This document shows positions 1 to 6,599 of a stretch of DNA of 10,126 nucleotides, piece by piece. The position numbers and the translations under genes are program-made. A model generated the notes under the pieces. The model made no database searches and had not been told where the DNA came from. It was given only the letters and a program-made list of their open reading frames with translations. The DNA is taken from assembly GCA_051745535.1 (NCBI GenBank), contig JBNJED010000050.1, positions 1 to 10,126 on the forward strand, read 5' to 3'. Positions within the stretch are counted from its first letter, which is position 1, and every line of letters starts with the position of its first letter. Origin of the DNA: Thiohalospira sp051745535. Its GTDB lineage: Bacteria > Pseudomonadota > Gammaproteobacteria > Thiohalospirales > Thiohalospiraceae.

Positions 1-2685
1 CACTACCTAGACCGCCTGTTCAAGCCCAACGCCATCGCCGTCTTCGGCGCCAGCGAGCGTCCGGGGTCCCTGGGCGAGCGCGTCTTCCGCAACCTGGTGG
101 AGGGCGGCTTCGAGGGCGGCCTCTACCCGGTCAACCCCAAGCGCGAGACCGTCCAGGGACGGACCGCCCATCCCGATCTCGACGGGATCCGCGAGACCGT
201 GGACGTGGCAGTGGTCGCCACCCCGGCGGCCTCGGTGCCGGCCATCATCCGCCACTGCGGCGAGAACGGGGTGCGCGTGGCGGTGGTGCTCTCCGCCGGC
301 TTCGGCGAAGGGGACGGTCGCGGTCGCGACCTCCAGGAGGACCTGGAGGAGGAGGCGCGGCGCTACGGCGTGCGCATCGTCGGCCCCAACTGTCTCGGCG
401 TCATGCGCCCCTGTCTGGGGCTGAATGCCACCTTCTCCATGAACATCGGCCTGGAGGGGGACCTGGCCCTGGTCTCCCAGTCCGGGGCGCTGTGCACCGC
501 CATTCTGGACTGGGCCGAGGCGCGCGGGGTGGGCTTCTCCGCCATGGTCTCGGTGGGCGATGCCGTGGACGTCGGCTTCGGCGACCTCCTGGACTTCCTC
601 GCCCTGGACCCGAAGACGCGGAGCATCCTGCTCTACGTGGAGGGGGTCCAGGATGCCCGGCGCTTCCTCTCCGGCCTCCGGGCAGCGGCGCGCATGAAGC
701 CGGTGATCGTGGTCAAGGCCGGCCGCCACGAGGCCGGCTCCCGCGCCGCCGTCTCCCACACCGGCGCCATGGTGGGCGGGGATGACGTCTTCGACGCCGC
801 CCTGCGCCGGGCGGGCGCGGTGCGCGCCGAGACCATCGACGAGCTCTTCTCCGCCGCCCAGATCCTCTCCAGCGGCTACCGCGCCCGCGGGACCCGGCTG
901 GGGATCCTCACCAACGGCGGCGGCCCCGGGGTCATGGCCACCGACCAGGCCTCGGAGCTCGGGCTGGAGATGCCGCCGCCGACGGAGAAGACCGCCGCCG
1001 CCCTGGACGAGCAGCTCCCCGGCCACTGGTCCCACGGCAACCCCGTGGACATCCTCGGCGACGCCAGCGGCGAGCGTTACGCCGCCGCGGTGGAGACCTA
1101 CCTCGCCGACCCCGGGATCGACGGCCTGCTGGTGATGCTCACGCCCCAGGCCATGACCGAGCCCCTGGCCTCGGCCCGTGCCGTCACCGCCGCCGCCGAG
1201 GCCAACCGCCGCAAGCCGGTCCTCGCCTGCTGGATGGGGGAGGCCCACGTCCAGGAGGCCTGGGAGCACTTCGCCGAGCACCAGGTCCCCTACTTCCCCA
1301 CCCCGGAGGCCTCGGTCCAGGGCTTCGCCTATCTGGCCCACTACCACCGCAACCAGGAGCTGCTGCTCCAGGTACCGGAGCCGGCCAGCCGCGAGGACGC
1401 CCCCGACGCCGAGGGGGCGCGGCTCATCATCGAGGGGGCGCTGGCCGAGGGACGGCGGACCCTGGGGATCACCGAGTCCAAGGCCATCCTCCGCGCCTTC
1501 GGGATCCCGGTGCAGTCCACCACCCTGGCGCGCAGCGCCAACGAGGCCCTCATCACCGCCGAGAGCGTGGGCTTCCCGGTGGCCATGAAGATCGCCTCCG
1601 CCGGGATCACCCACAAGTCCGACGTCGGCGGCGTCCGGCTGAACATCGACAGCGCCGCCGCGGTGCGCAGCGCCTACAACGAGATGACCGCCGAGGCGGC
1701 GCGCCGCGCCCCGGAGGCGCACATCGACGGCGTGACCATCGAGCCCATGTTCGCCCGGCGCAACGGCCGCGAGCTCATGGTCGGCGTCATCCGTGACCCC
1801 GTCTTCGGCCCCGTGATCAGCTTCGGCGCCGGCGGCACCGCCGTGGAGATCCACCGCGACCGGGCCGTCGCCCTGCCGCCCCTCAACGACTACATCATCC
1901 GCGACCTCATCGAGCGGACCCGGGCGCGGCGCATGCTCGGCGAGTTCCGCGACCGCCCCCCGGTGGACCGGGCGGCCCTGGAGCACGCCCTGGGCCGGAT
2001 CTCCGAGCTGGTCTGCGAGCTGCCCTGGGTCCGGGAGATGGACATCAACCCCCTCATCGCCGACGAGGAGGGGGTCATCGCCGTGGACGCCCGGATCGTG
2101 GTGGAGCACCCGGCCCCGGCGCTGAATCCCTACGGCCACATGGCCATCCACCCCTATCCCGGGGAGCTTACCGAGCACTGGCAACTCCCGGATGGCACCG
2201 ACGTCACCATCCGCCCCATCCGGCCGGAGGACGCCGAGATGGAGCAGGCCTTCGTCCACAACCTCTCGGAGCAGGCGCGCTACTTCCGGTTCATGGAGAC
2301 CCTGCAGGAGCTCTCCCCGGAGATGCTGGTGCGCTTCACCCAGATCGACTACGACCGGGAGATGGCCTTCGTGGCCGTCACCAGCGACGGCCAGGGCGGC
2401 GAGCTGGAGCTGGGGGTGACCCGCTACGCCCTGGGGCCGGATGGCGATACCGGCGAGTTCGCCGTGGTCGTGGCCGACGAGTGGCGCCGCCGGGGTCTGG
2501 GCGCCCGCCTGCTCACCATCCTCATGCAGACCGCGCGGGCCCGGGGGCTGCGCGCCCTGGAGGGGGAGGTGCTATCCGCCAATACCGGTATGCTGGGCCT
2601 GGCCCGCAGCCTGGGCTTCACCGTGCGCAACACCGACGACCCGGAACTCAAGCGGGTGACCCGCCTCCTCGGCGGCAGCCACTGA
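1..2685 (+). CDS. Pat-like acyl-CoA synthetase (NDP-forming)/GNAT acetyltransferase fusion, 5'-partial
   Basis: The frame is open from base 1 and gives 894 residues here; E. coli PatZ/YfiQ has 886, so only a few N-terminal residues are missing. The GTG at 97 is internal, because the conserved CoA-binding start with its GAS motif (codons 16-18) lies before it. Domain order by window codon: Rossmann CoA-binding about 5-100, succinyl-CoA-ligase-like domains about 150-430, ATP-grasp about 475-700, GNAT about 731-890. The GNAT part has the acetyl-CoA loop RRGLGA (830-835) and a Glu in GEFAV (819) that appears to match the catalytic Glu described for Salmonella Pat. Such proteins acetylate lysines, for example of acetyl-CoA synthetase, and respond to acetyl-CoA. 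Unlike enteric Pat, the synthetase part keeps its active-site His in VSHTGAM (253) as well as the ATP-grasp His in THKSD (538), so it may still make acyl-CoA. The domain assignment is firm; the substrate is unknown. Confidence 0.93.
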   Translation, partial: HYLDRLFKPNAIAVFGASERPGSLGERVFRNLVEGGFEGGLYPVNPKRETVQGRTAHPDLDGIRETVDVAVVATPAASVPAIIRHCGENGVRVAVVLSAGFGEGDGRGRDLQEDLEEEARRYGVRIVGPNCLGVMRPCLGLNATFSMNIGLEGDLALVSQSGALCTAILDWAEARGVGFSAMVSVGDAVDVGFGDLLDFLALDPKTRSILLYVEGVQDARRFLSGLRAAARMKPVIVVKAGRHEAGSRAAVSHTGAMVGGDDVFDAALRRAGAVRAETIDELFSAAQILSSGYRARGTRLGILTNGGGPGVMATDQASELGLEMPPPTEKTAAALDEQLPGHWSHGNPVDILGDASGERYAAAVETYLADPGIDGLLVMLTPQAMTEPLASARAVTAAAEANRRKPVLACWMGEAHVQEAWEHFAEHQVPYFPTPEASVQGFAYLAHYHRNQELLLQVPEPASREDAPDAEGARLIIEGALAEGRRTLGITESKAILRAFGIPVQSTTLARSANEALITAESVGFPVAMKIASAGITHKSDVGGVRLNIDSAAAVRSAYNEMTAEAARRAPEAHIDGVTIEPMFARRNGRELMVGVIRDPVFGPVISFGAGGTAVEIHRDRAVALPPLNDYIIRDLIERTRARRMLGEFRDRPPVDRAALEHALGRISELVCELPWVREMDINPLIADEEGVIAVDARIVVEHPAPALNPYGHMAIHPYPGELTEHWQLPDGTDVTIRPIRPEDAEMEQAFVHNLSEQARYFRFMETLQELSPEMLVRFTQIDYDREMAFVAVTSDGQGGELELGVTRYALGPDGDTGEFAVVVADEWRRRGLGARLLTILMQTARARGLRALEGEVLSANTGMLGLARSLGFTVRNTDDPELKRVTRLLGGSH

Positions 2686-2703
2686 CCCGTCCAGGGATCC
2701 CGT

Positions 2704-3246
2704 CTAGGCGGGGAGCACCGCCAGCAGGCCGGCGGCGATGCCGGCCCCCATGGCGGCGCCGGCGAGGACGTCGCTGGGGTAGTGGAGCCCCAGGATGACC
2801 CGGGAGGCGGCCACGAGCCCGGCGAAGGGCCAGACCAGCCAGCCAAGTACCGGGAAGTGAGCGCTCGCTGTCAATGCGAAGGCAACCGCATGGAGGGTAT
2901 GGCCGGAGGGGAAGCTGAAGCGGTCCAGGGGGGCGGTCCCCAGCCGGATCCCCGGATGGCGATGGCAGGGCCGGATCCGCACCAGGCGCGGCTTCACCGC
3001 CTTGTAGACCAGCAGGCAGACCAGCGCCACTGCGACGAGATGGAGACTGGCGACCACCCCCGGCCGCCCGAGCAGCGGCAGGGCGGCCATGAGGGTGTAC
3101 CACGCCACGCCATCGCCGGCCCGGCTGACCCCGGCAAAGAGGCGCCGGATGGCGCCGGCCGAGCAGGCCCGGTTGATGCTGGCGCAGAGCCATTCCTCCC
3201 GGGCATCCATGCGCCGGAACCAGGGGTGGATCCGCAGTTCGCTCAT
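2704..3246 (-). CDS. PAP2-family membrane phosphatase
   Basis: A 180-residue protein with the complete type-2 phosphatidic acid phosphatase signature: K85-x6-R92-P93, P113-S-G-H116, and S148-R149-x5-H155-x3-D159. The two histidines form the catalytic phospho-enzyme centre in this family. Hydrophobic segments at about 48-60, 65-82, 118-146 and 160-178 indicate an inner-membrane protein. Typical substrates are lipid phosphates or polyprenyl pyrophosphates; the sequence does not say which. Its ATG overlaps the stop of the upstream glycosyltransferase by 4 bases (ATGA), and a GGGAG-type ribosome site lies just before it inside that gene. The two are therefore probably co-translated and may act on the same lipid-linked intermediate. 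It ends 18 bases from the converging + strand gene, with no clear terminator between them. BcrC/UppP-like activity is an alternative to a PgpB-like role. Confidence 0.93.
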   Translation of the reverse strand: MSELRIHPWFRRMDAREEWLCASINRACSAGAIRRLFAGVSRAGDGVAWYTLMAALPLLGRPGVVASLHLVAVALVCLLVYKAVKPRLVRIRPCHRHPGIRLGTAPLDRFSFPSGHTLHAVAFALTASAHFPVLGWLVWPFAGLVAASRVILGLHYPSDVLAGAAMGAGIAAGLLAVLPA

Positions 3247-4403
3247 GCCGCTCTCCCGTCGGGTGGTCCCGTAACCGCACGCAGGCGGTCCTCGAATTCG
3301 CCGATGATGGCCTCCCAGCCGAGGCCCTCGGCGGTCTGTCGGGCTGCCCGCCCCATTCGCCCGCAGGCGGCCGGGTCGGCGGCCAGGGTGGCCGCTGCCT
3401 CGTTGAATCCGGCCTGGTCCCCCGACGGCAGAAGCCGCCCGTTGTCTCCATCCCGGATGTACTGGCCGGCCGCCGCCCGGTCGAAGGCGACCACGGCGAG
3501 CCCTGACGCCATGGCCTCCGTAACGACATTGCCGAAGGTCTCCGTGGTGCTCGGGAAGAGGAAGAGGTCGCCGCTGGCGTAGTGTTCGGCCAGCTCCTCA
3601 CCGGTCCGGGTCCCGGTGAGGACGATGTCGGGTAGCGCGGCCGCCAGTCGTTCACCGTTCGGGCCGTCGCCGACCACCACGAGCACCGCCTCCGGCACCC
3701 GCTGGCGGATGGCCCGGAAGGCGGCGATGAGCCCCTCGAGGTTCTTCTCCGGGGCGATCCGGCCGACATGGAGGGCCACCGGGCTCTCCGGCCCGGCGCC
3801 CCATTCCGCGCGCAGCGCCCGGCTACGGCTCCCCGGATGGAACAGGCGGGTGTCGACGCCGCGCCCGAGGAGGGCGAGCCGCTGGAAACCGCGGCCTGCC
3901 AGCGCGTTCCGGGCCTCGGGGGAGGGCACCAGCGTGGTGGTCGCCCGGTTGTGGAAGCGTCGGAGGTAGGCCTCCACCGGGCGGCGCAGCAGCCCCATGT
4001 GGTAGTGGCTACTGTACGCATCGAAATTGGTGTGGAAGCCGGCGACCACCGGGATCCCCAGGCGCCTTGCCTGGCGCAGTGCGCTGTGGCCCAGGGGCCC
4101 CTCGGTGGCGATATAGATGACATCCGGGCGTGCCTCGGCCCACCGCCGTCGCAGTTCCCGCCCGGCGGGCAGTCCCAGCCGGACCCCGGGGTAGCCCGGC
4201 AGGCCCATCCCCGCGACCAGCAGCTCGGCCAGCCCGTGGGTGTCTGCTTCCCCCTGGTGGCGGGGCCGAACGACCCCCACCCGGTGTCCCCGGGTGCGCA
4301 GGCCGTTCACCAGGGCCTCCAGGGTCCGGGCTACGCCGTTGATCTCCGGGGGCCAGGTCTCGGTGACCAGGTCGATGTTCAGGCTGGCTGCGGTCACGGT
4401 CAT
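3243..4403 (-). CDS. Glycosyltransferase family 4 (GT-B fold), mannosyltransferase-like
   Basis: A 386-residue GT-B enzyme. The N-terminal acceptor domain begins with the family-typical stretch around VTETWPPEINGVA (13-25) and carries the HTNFDAY motif (124-130). The C-terminal nucleotide-sugar domain has GRIAPEKN (214-221), GDGPNGE (245-251) and the E-x7-E motif E288-TFGNVVT-E296. This pattern is close to GDP-mannose-dependent alpha-mannosyltransferases and related enzymes that glycosylate membrane lipids. The donor cannot be fixed from sequence alone. There is no signal peptide or membrane span, so it probably acts at the cytoplasmic face of the inner membrane. The ATG at 4403 is the first start in an open frame and has only a weak purine-rich site upstream. 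It overlaps the PAP2 phosphatase gene by 4 bases, suggesting a two-gene glycolipid or lipid-linked sugar unit. A SQD2-like or Agt-like lipid glycosyltransferase is an alternative. Confidence 0.9.
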   Translation of the reverse strand: MTVTAASLNIDLVTETWPPEINGVARTLEALVNGLRTRGHRVGVVRPRHQGEADTHGLAELLVAGMGLPGYPGVRLGLPAGRELRRRWAEARPDVIYIATEGPLGHSALRQARRLGIPVVAGFHTNFDAYSSHYHMGLLRRPVEAYLRRFHNRATTTLVPSPEARNALAGRGFQRLALLGRGVDTRLFHPGSRSRALRAEWGAGPESPVALHVGRIAPEKNLEGLIAAFRAIRQRVPEAVLVVVGDGPNGERLAAALPDIVLTGTRTGEELAEHYASGDLFLFPSTTETFGNVVTEAMASGLAVVAFDRAAAGQYIRDGDNGRLLPSGDQAGFNEAAATLAADPAACGRMGRAARQTAEGLGWEAIIGEFEDRLRAVTGPPDGRAA

Positions 4404-4561
4404 GGCGCCAGTCTCGGTGCCCTTCGTGACGCCGGCATGACCGGGGTGTTACCGCCATATGACCATGGCGCTTGAAGCGGCGCCGCGCTGCCCGCATTCT
4501 TGGATGAGGGTGGCCGCAATCGGCGGCCGCCGGATCCCGTCCCAACGGAAGGAGGCACTCC
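4404..4561. promoter_or_regulatory. Divergent intergenic region with 18-base inverted repeat
   Basis: This 158-base gap separates the minus-strand glycosyltransferase from the plus-strand Host_attach gene, so promoters of both should lie here. A perfect inverted repeat, CGCCAT-6-ATGGCG, occupies 4453-4470. Just beside it on the + strand, TTGAAG (4472-4477) is followed 17 bases later by CATTCT (4495-4500), a weak sigma70-like pair. The gap ends with a strong Shine-Dalgarno, AAGGAGG, at 4549-4555, six bases before the ATG at 4562. The inverted repeat could be an operator. No known regulator consensus was recognised, and a promoter for the minus strand was not convincing. Confidence 0.35.
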
Positions 4562-5008
4562 ATGTCGATGGTCTGGGTACTCGTCGCCGATGCATCCCGC
4601 GCCCGCGTCTTTGCCGCCGAGAATCGGGTTGCCAGTGAACTCGAGGAGGTCACCGATCACCTCCACCCCGAGTCGCGGCTGCACAATCGGGACCTGGTGA
4701 GTGACCGACCCGGCCGGGCCGCGGACCGTAGTACCGAGGCCCGCAGCTCCATGGAGGAGGAGGGGGCGCCCAAGGATCACGAGGCGGCGAACTTCGCCCG
4801 GGAGCTGGCGGGGATGCTGGCCGAGGCCGCCGGGAAGGGGCGGTTCGAGCACCTGGTCCTGTGCGCGCCGCCCACCTTCATGGGGGAGCTGCGCGACAAG
4901 CTGGATGCCTCGGTGCGCCAGCGGGTCTCCGTGGAGGTGACCAAGGACCTGACGCGCGCCCATCGCGGTGCCGATGTGCGGACACACCTGCCCGACTACC
5001 TCTACTGA
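4562..5008 (+). CDS. Host_attach family protein (PF10116-type)
   Basis: A 148-residue soluble protein with no signal peptide or membrane span. It shows the pattern of the family named 'protein required for attachment to host cells': WVLVADASRARVF near the N-terminus (5-17), SDRPGR (47-52), a following RSSME (61-65), LVLCAPPTFMGELR (98-111) and KDLT (128-131) before the C-terminal end. The name comes from an Agrobacterium attachment mutant and probably does not describe the biochemical function. From memory, comparative genomics has linked this family to bacterial relatives of eRF1/Pelota-type release factors. The start is well fixed by AAGGAGG six bases upstream; the Met at codon 3 would be too far away. 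It appears to be monocistronic and converges on tRNA-Phe. Family assignment is good; the role is unknown. Confidence 0.85.
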   Translation: MSMVWVLVADASRARVFAAENRVASELEEVTDHLHPESRLHNRDLVSDRPGRAADRSTEARSSMEEEGAPKDHEAANFARELAGMLAEAAGKGRFEHLVLCAPPTFMGELRDKLDASVRQRVSVEVTKDLTRAHRGADVRTHLPDYLY

Positions 5009-5025
5009 GGGGAGCGGCTGACTTG

Positions 5026-5039
5026 CGGGGGTTCCCCCG
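5026..5039. terminator. Possible weak bidirectional hairpin
   Basis: CGGGG, a four-base loop (GTTC) and CCCCG form a short GC-only stem between the converging Host_attach gene and tRNA-Phe. There is no run of T on either strand, so it is a poor intrinsic terminator. It is listed because it is the only hairpin noticed in this 82-base gap. Confidence 0.25.
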
Positions 5040-5090
5040 AAGGCGGCGGCGGCGCGGGATGGGAGGTACGTCCGCGTCGCCGGGGAAGGC

Positions 5091-5166
5091 TGGTGGCCGG
5101 GGACAGAGTCGAACTGCCGACACCGCGATTTTCAGTCGCGTGCTCTACCAGCTGAGCTACCCGGCC
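5091..5166 (-). tRNA. tRNA-Phe (anticodon GAA)
   Basis: A 76-base cloverleaf on the minus strand. The 7-bp acceptor stem GGCCGGG/CCCGGCC is perfect. The D-arm is GCTC...GAGC, the anticodon stem CGCGA/TCGCG closes the loop CTGAAAA, and the anticodon GAA lies at 5133-5131. The variable loop is 5 bases, and the T-arm is GGCAG/CTGTC (one G-T pair) with loop TTCGACT. Discriminator A and CCA are encoded (5094-5091). The loop and variable-loop sequence resemble E. coli tRNA-Phe. It lies downstream of yggX but has its own promoter in the gap. Confidence 0.97.
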
Positions 5167-5177
5167 AGAAGGCGAAT

Positions 5178-5206
5178 ATTTAACCGGCTCGGGGCGGATG
5201 CGTCAA
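5178..5206 (-). promoter_or_regulatory. Sigma70-type promoter for tRNA-Phe
   Basis: On the minus strand, TTGACG (5206-5201) is followed after exactly 17 bases by TTAAAT (5183-5178). This puts transcription start near 5171, about five bases before the mature tRNA 5' end at 5166. The AT-rich -10 stands out in this GC-rich sequence. The promoter lies between the stop of yggX and the tRNA, so the tRNA need not depend on the upstream operon. Confidence 0.65.
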
Positions 5207-5235
5207 TCCCCGCGCCGGTGTGACGCCCCGGGTGC

Positions 5236-5508
5236 CTACTGCTCCGGCGGGACGTAGCCCTCCGGCGTAGCCGAACCCTCGCCGAAGAAGAACTTCTCCA
5301 TCTCCTTCTCCAGGAACTGCCGGTGCTTGGGGTCCACCGGCGAGAGGCGATTCTCGTTGATGAGCATGGTCTGGTGCGACAGCCACTCCTGCCACGCCTC
5401 CTTGGAGACGTTCTCGTAGAGTCGCTGCCCCATCTCGCCGGGGTAGGGCGGGCGGTCCAGCCCCTCCGCCTCGCGGCCCAGCCGCGCACAATGCACCATT
5501 CGGGTCAT
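5236..5508 (-). CDS. yggX: YggX-family Fe(II)-trafficking / oxidative damage protection protein
   Basis: A 90-residue protein that matches E. coli YggX (91 residues) along its length. It has Cys7 after the start, REAEGLD (12-18), a YPGE-G stretch, SKEAW...HQTMLINE in the middle, and the EGYVPPE end (83-89). YggX supports repair or protection of oxidant-labile iron-sulfur clusters, and an iron-trafficking role has been proposed. The start at 5508 is chosen because it aligns with E. coli and keeps Cys7; a GAGGTG ribosome site (5519-5514) lies inside the last codons of mutY. It overlaps the mutY stop by 4 bases (ATGA), as expected for translational coupling. MutY itself carries a 4Fe-4S cluster, so the pairing makes biological sense, and the two genes are also neighbours in E. 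coli. Confidence 0.96.
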   Translation of the reverse strand: MTRMVHCARLGREAEGLDRPPYPGEMGQRLYENVSKEAWQEWLSHQTMLINENRLSPVDPKHRQFLEKEMEKFFFGEGSATPEGYVPPEQ

Positions 5509-6599
5509 GTCTTCACCTCGTCGTCTGTCTCGATTTGCGCGAGCAGCGTGGCCACCGGCGCGGGTACGCCGGGGCGCTGCATGGTGGCGTCGTTATACCA
5601 GATGGCGTCCTCCCCTTCCATGACGGCGCCGGCAGGGGATTTCAAGCGGGCCGGGACCGGGGTGATGGCCAGGTCGAAGTGGGTGAAGGTGTGCTCGAGG
5701 ACCGGCCAGGCGGGCTCCGGCGCGATCTCCAGCCCCAGGGCGCGGGCCGCCTCGCGCTCCCCTCCCGGCTCTGCCTCCGGCAGGGACCAGAGTCCGCCCC
5801 AGATCCCCGCGGGGGGCCGGCGCACCAGCAGGACCCGATCGGTCTCGTCCCGCAGGAGGAGCATGGCCGTCTCCCGCCGGCGCCGGCTGCGCCCGCTGCG
5901 CGGCCGGCCGTGGGGGAGTTCCGCCGTTCGGCCCCGGGCCCGGGCGGCGCAGTCGTCGTGGAAGGGGCAGCCGGGGCAGTCAGGGGTGGCGCGGGTACAC
6001 AGCGTCGCCCCCAGGTCCATGATCGCCTGGGTATAGTCCGCCGCCCGCTGCCCCGGGGTGTAGGCCTCGGCCAGCTGCCAGAGTTGCCGCGCCGTGGCCG
6101 TGCCGTTGGGCCAGCCCTCCACGGCGTGGAGGCGGGCGAGGACGCGCTTCACGTTGCCGTCCAGGATGGGGGCCGGGATGTCGAAGGCCTGGGCGGCGAT
6201 GGCGTTGGCGGTGGAGGGGCCGACCCCCGGAAGGGCGCCGATGGCCGCCGGATCCCGGGGGAAGGCGCCACCGTATTCGTCCCGGAGGATGCGGGCGGCC
6301 GCGTGGAGGTTGCGCGCCCGGGCGTAGTAGCCCAGCCCCGCCCAGCGCTCCAGGACCGCCTCCTGCGGCGCCCCGGCCAGGGCCGGGATGTCCGGGAAGG
6401 CGGCCATGAAGGCCTCGAAGTAGGGGATCACCGTGGCCACCCGGGTCTGCTGGAGCATGACCTCGGCCACCCAGACCCGGTAGGCAGTGCGCGGATGCTG
6501 CCAGGGCAGGTCGTGGCGACCGTGGCGGTCGAACCACGCCAGCAGGCGGTCGGCAAAGTCGGGGACCGGCGGCCCCGTCCGGTCGGCGCTGGTGCCCAT
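5505..6599 (-). CDS. mutY: A/G-specific adenine DNA glycosylase MutY
   Basis: A 364-residue protein, against about 350 in E. coli. It removes adenine mispaired with 8-oxoguanine, preventing G:C to T:A transversions. Visible features are the catalytic Glu46 in VAEVMLQQT, helix-hairpin-helix LPGVGPSTA (123-131), catalytic Asp147 in ILDGNVKRVLAR, and the 4Fe-4S ligands C201-x6-C208-x2-C211-x5-C217. A NUDIX-like 8-oxoG recognition domain follows from about 240, with GIWGGLWSLP and the HTFTHFDL stretch. All key residues are present. The start at 6599 overlaps the stop of the upstream AsmA-family gene by one base (TGATG), and an AAGGAG lies about 14 bases upstream, so re-initiation is likely. yggX follows with a 4-base overlap. 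Confidence 0.98.
   Translation of the reverse strand: MGTSADRTGPPVPDFADRLLAWFDRHGRHDLPWQHPRTAYRVWVAEVMLQQTRVATVIPYFEAFMAAFPDIPALAGAPQEAVLERWAGLGYYARARNLHAAARILRDEYGGAFPRDPAAIGALPGVGPSTANAIAAQAFDIPAPILDGNVKRVLARLHAVEGWPNGTATARQLWQLAEAYTPGQRAADYTQAIMDLGATLCTRATPDCPGCPFHDDCAARARGRTAELPHGRPRSGRSRRRRETAMLLLRDETDRVLLVRRPPAGIWGGLWSLPEAEPGGEREAARALGLEIAPEPAWPVLEHTFTHFDLAITPVPARLKSPAGAVMEGEDAIWYNDATMQRPGVPAPVATLLAQIETDDEVKT

Noticed and set aside
7..2259. Long antisense reading frame (750 codons) opposite the Pat-like gene
   Set aside because: It is a by-product of very high GC at third codon positions of the real gene; its product is Gly/Ala/Asp/His-rich low-complexity sequence with no recognisable domain.
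2686..2703. GGGATCCC palindrome between converging genes as a terminator
   Set aside because: It has no loop and no T-run; it is a simple 8-base palindrome that cannot form a stable hairpin.
2648..4123. 491-codon minus-strand frame overlapping the glycosyltransferase and phosphatase genes
   Set aside because: Both overlapping genes have full catalytic motifs in other frames; this frame is rich in Arg, Pro, Ser and Gly and shows no domain.
5091..5166. tRNA genes as integration sites of a mobile element
   Set aside because: No integrase, no repeated tRNA 3' end and no change in base composition is visible beside either tRNA in this window.
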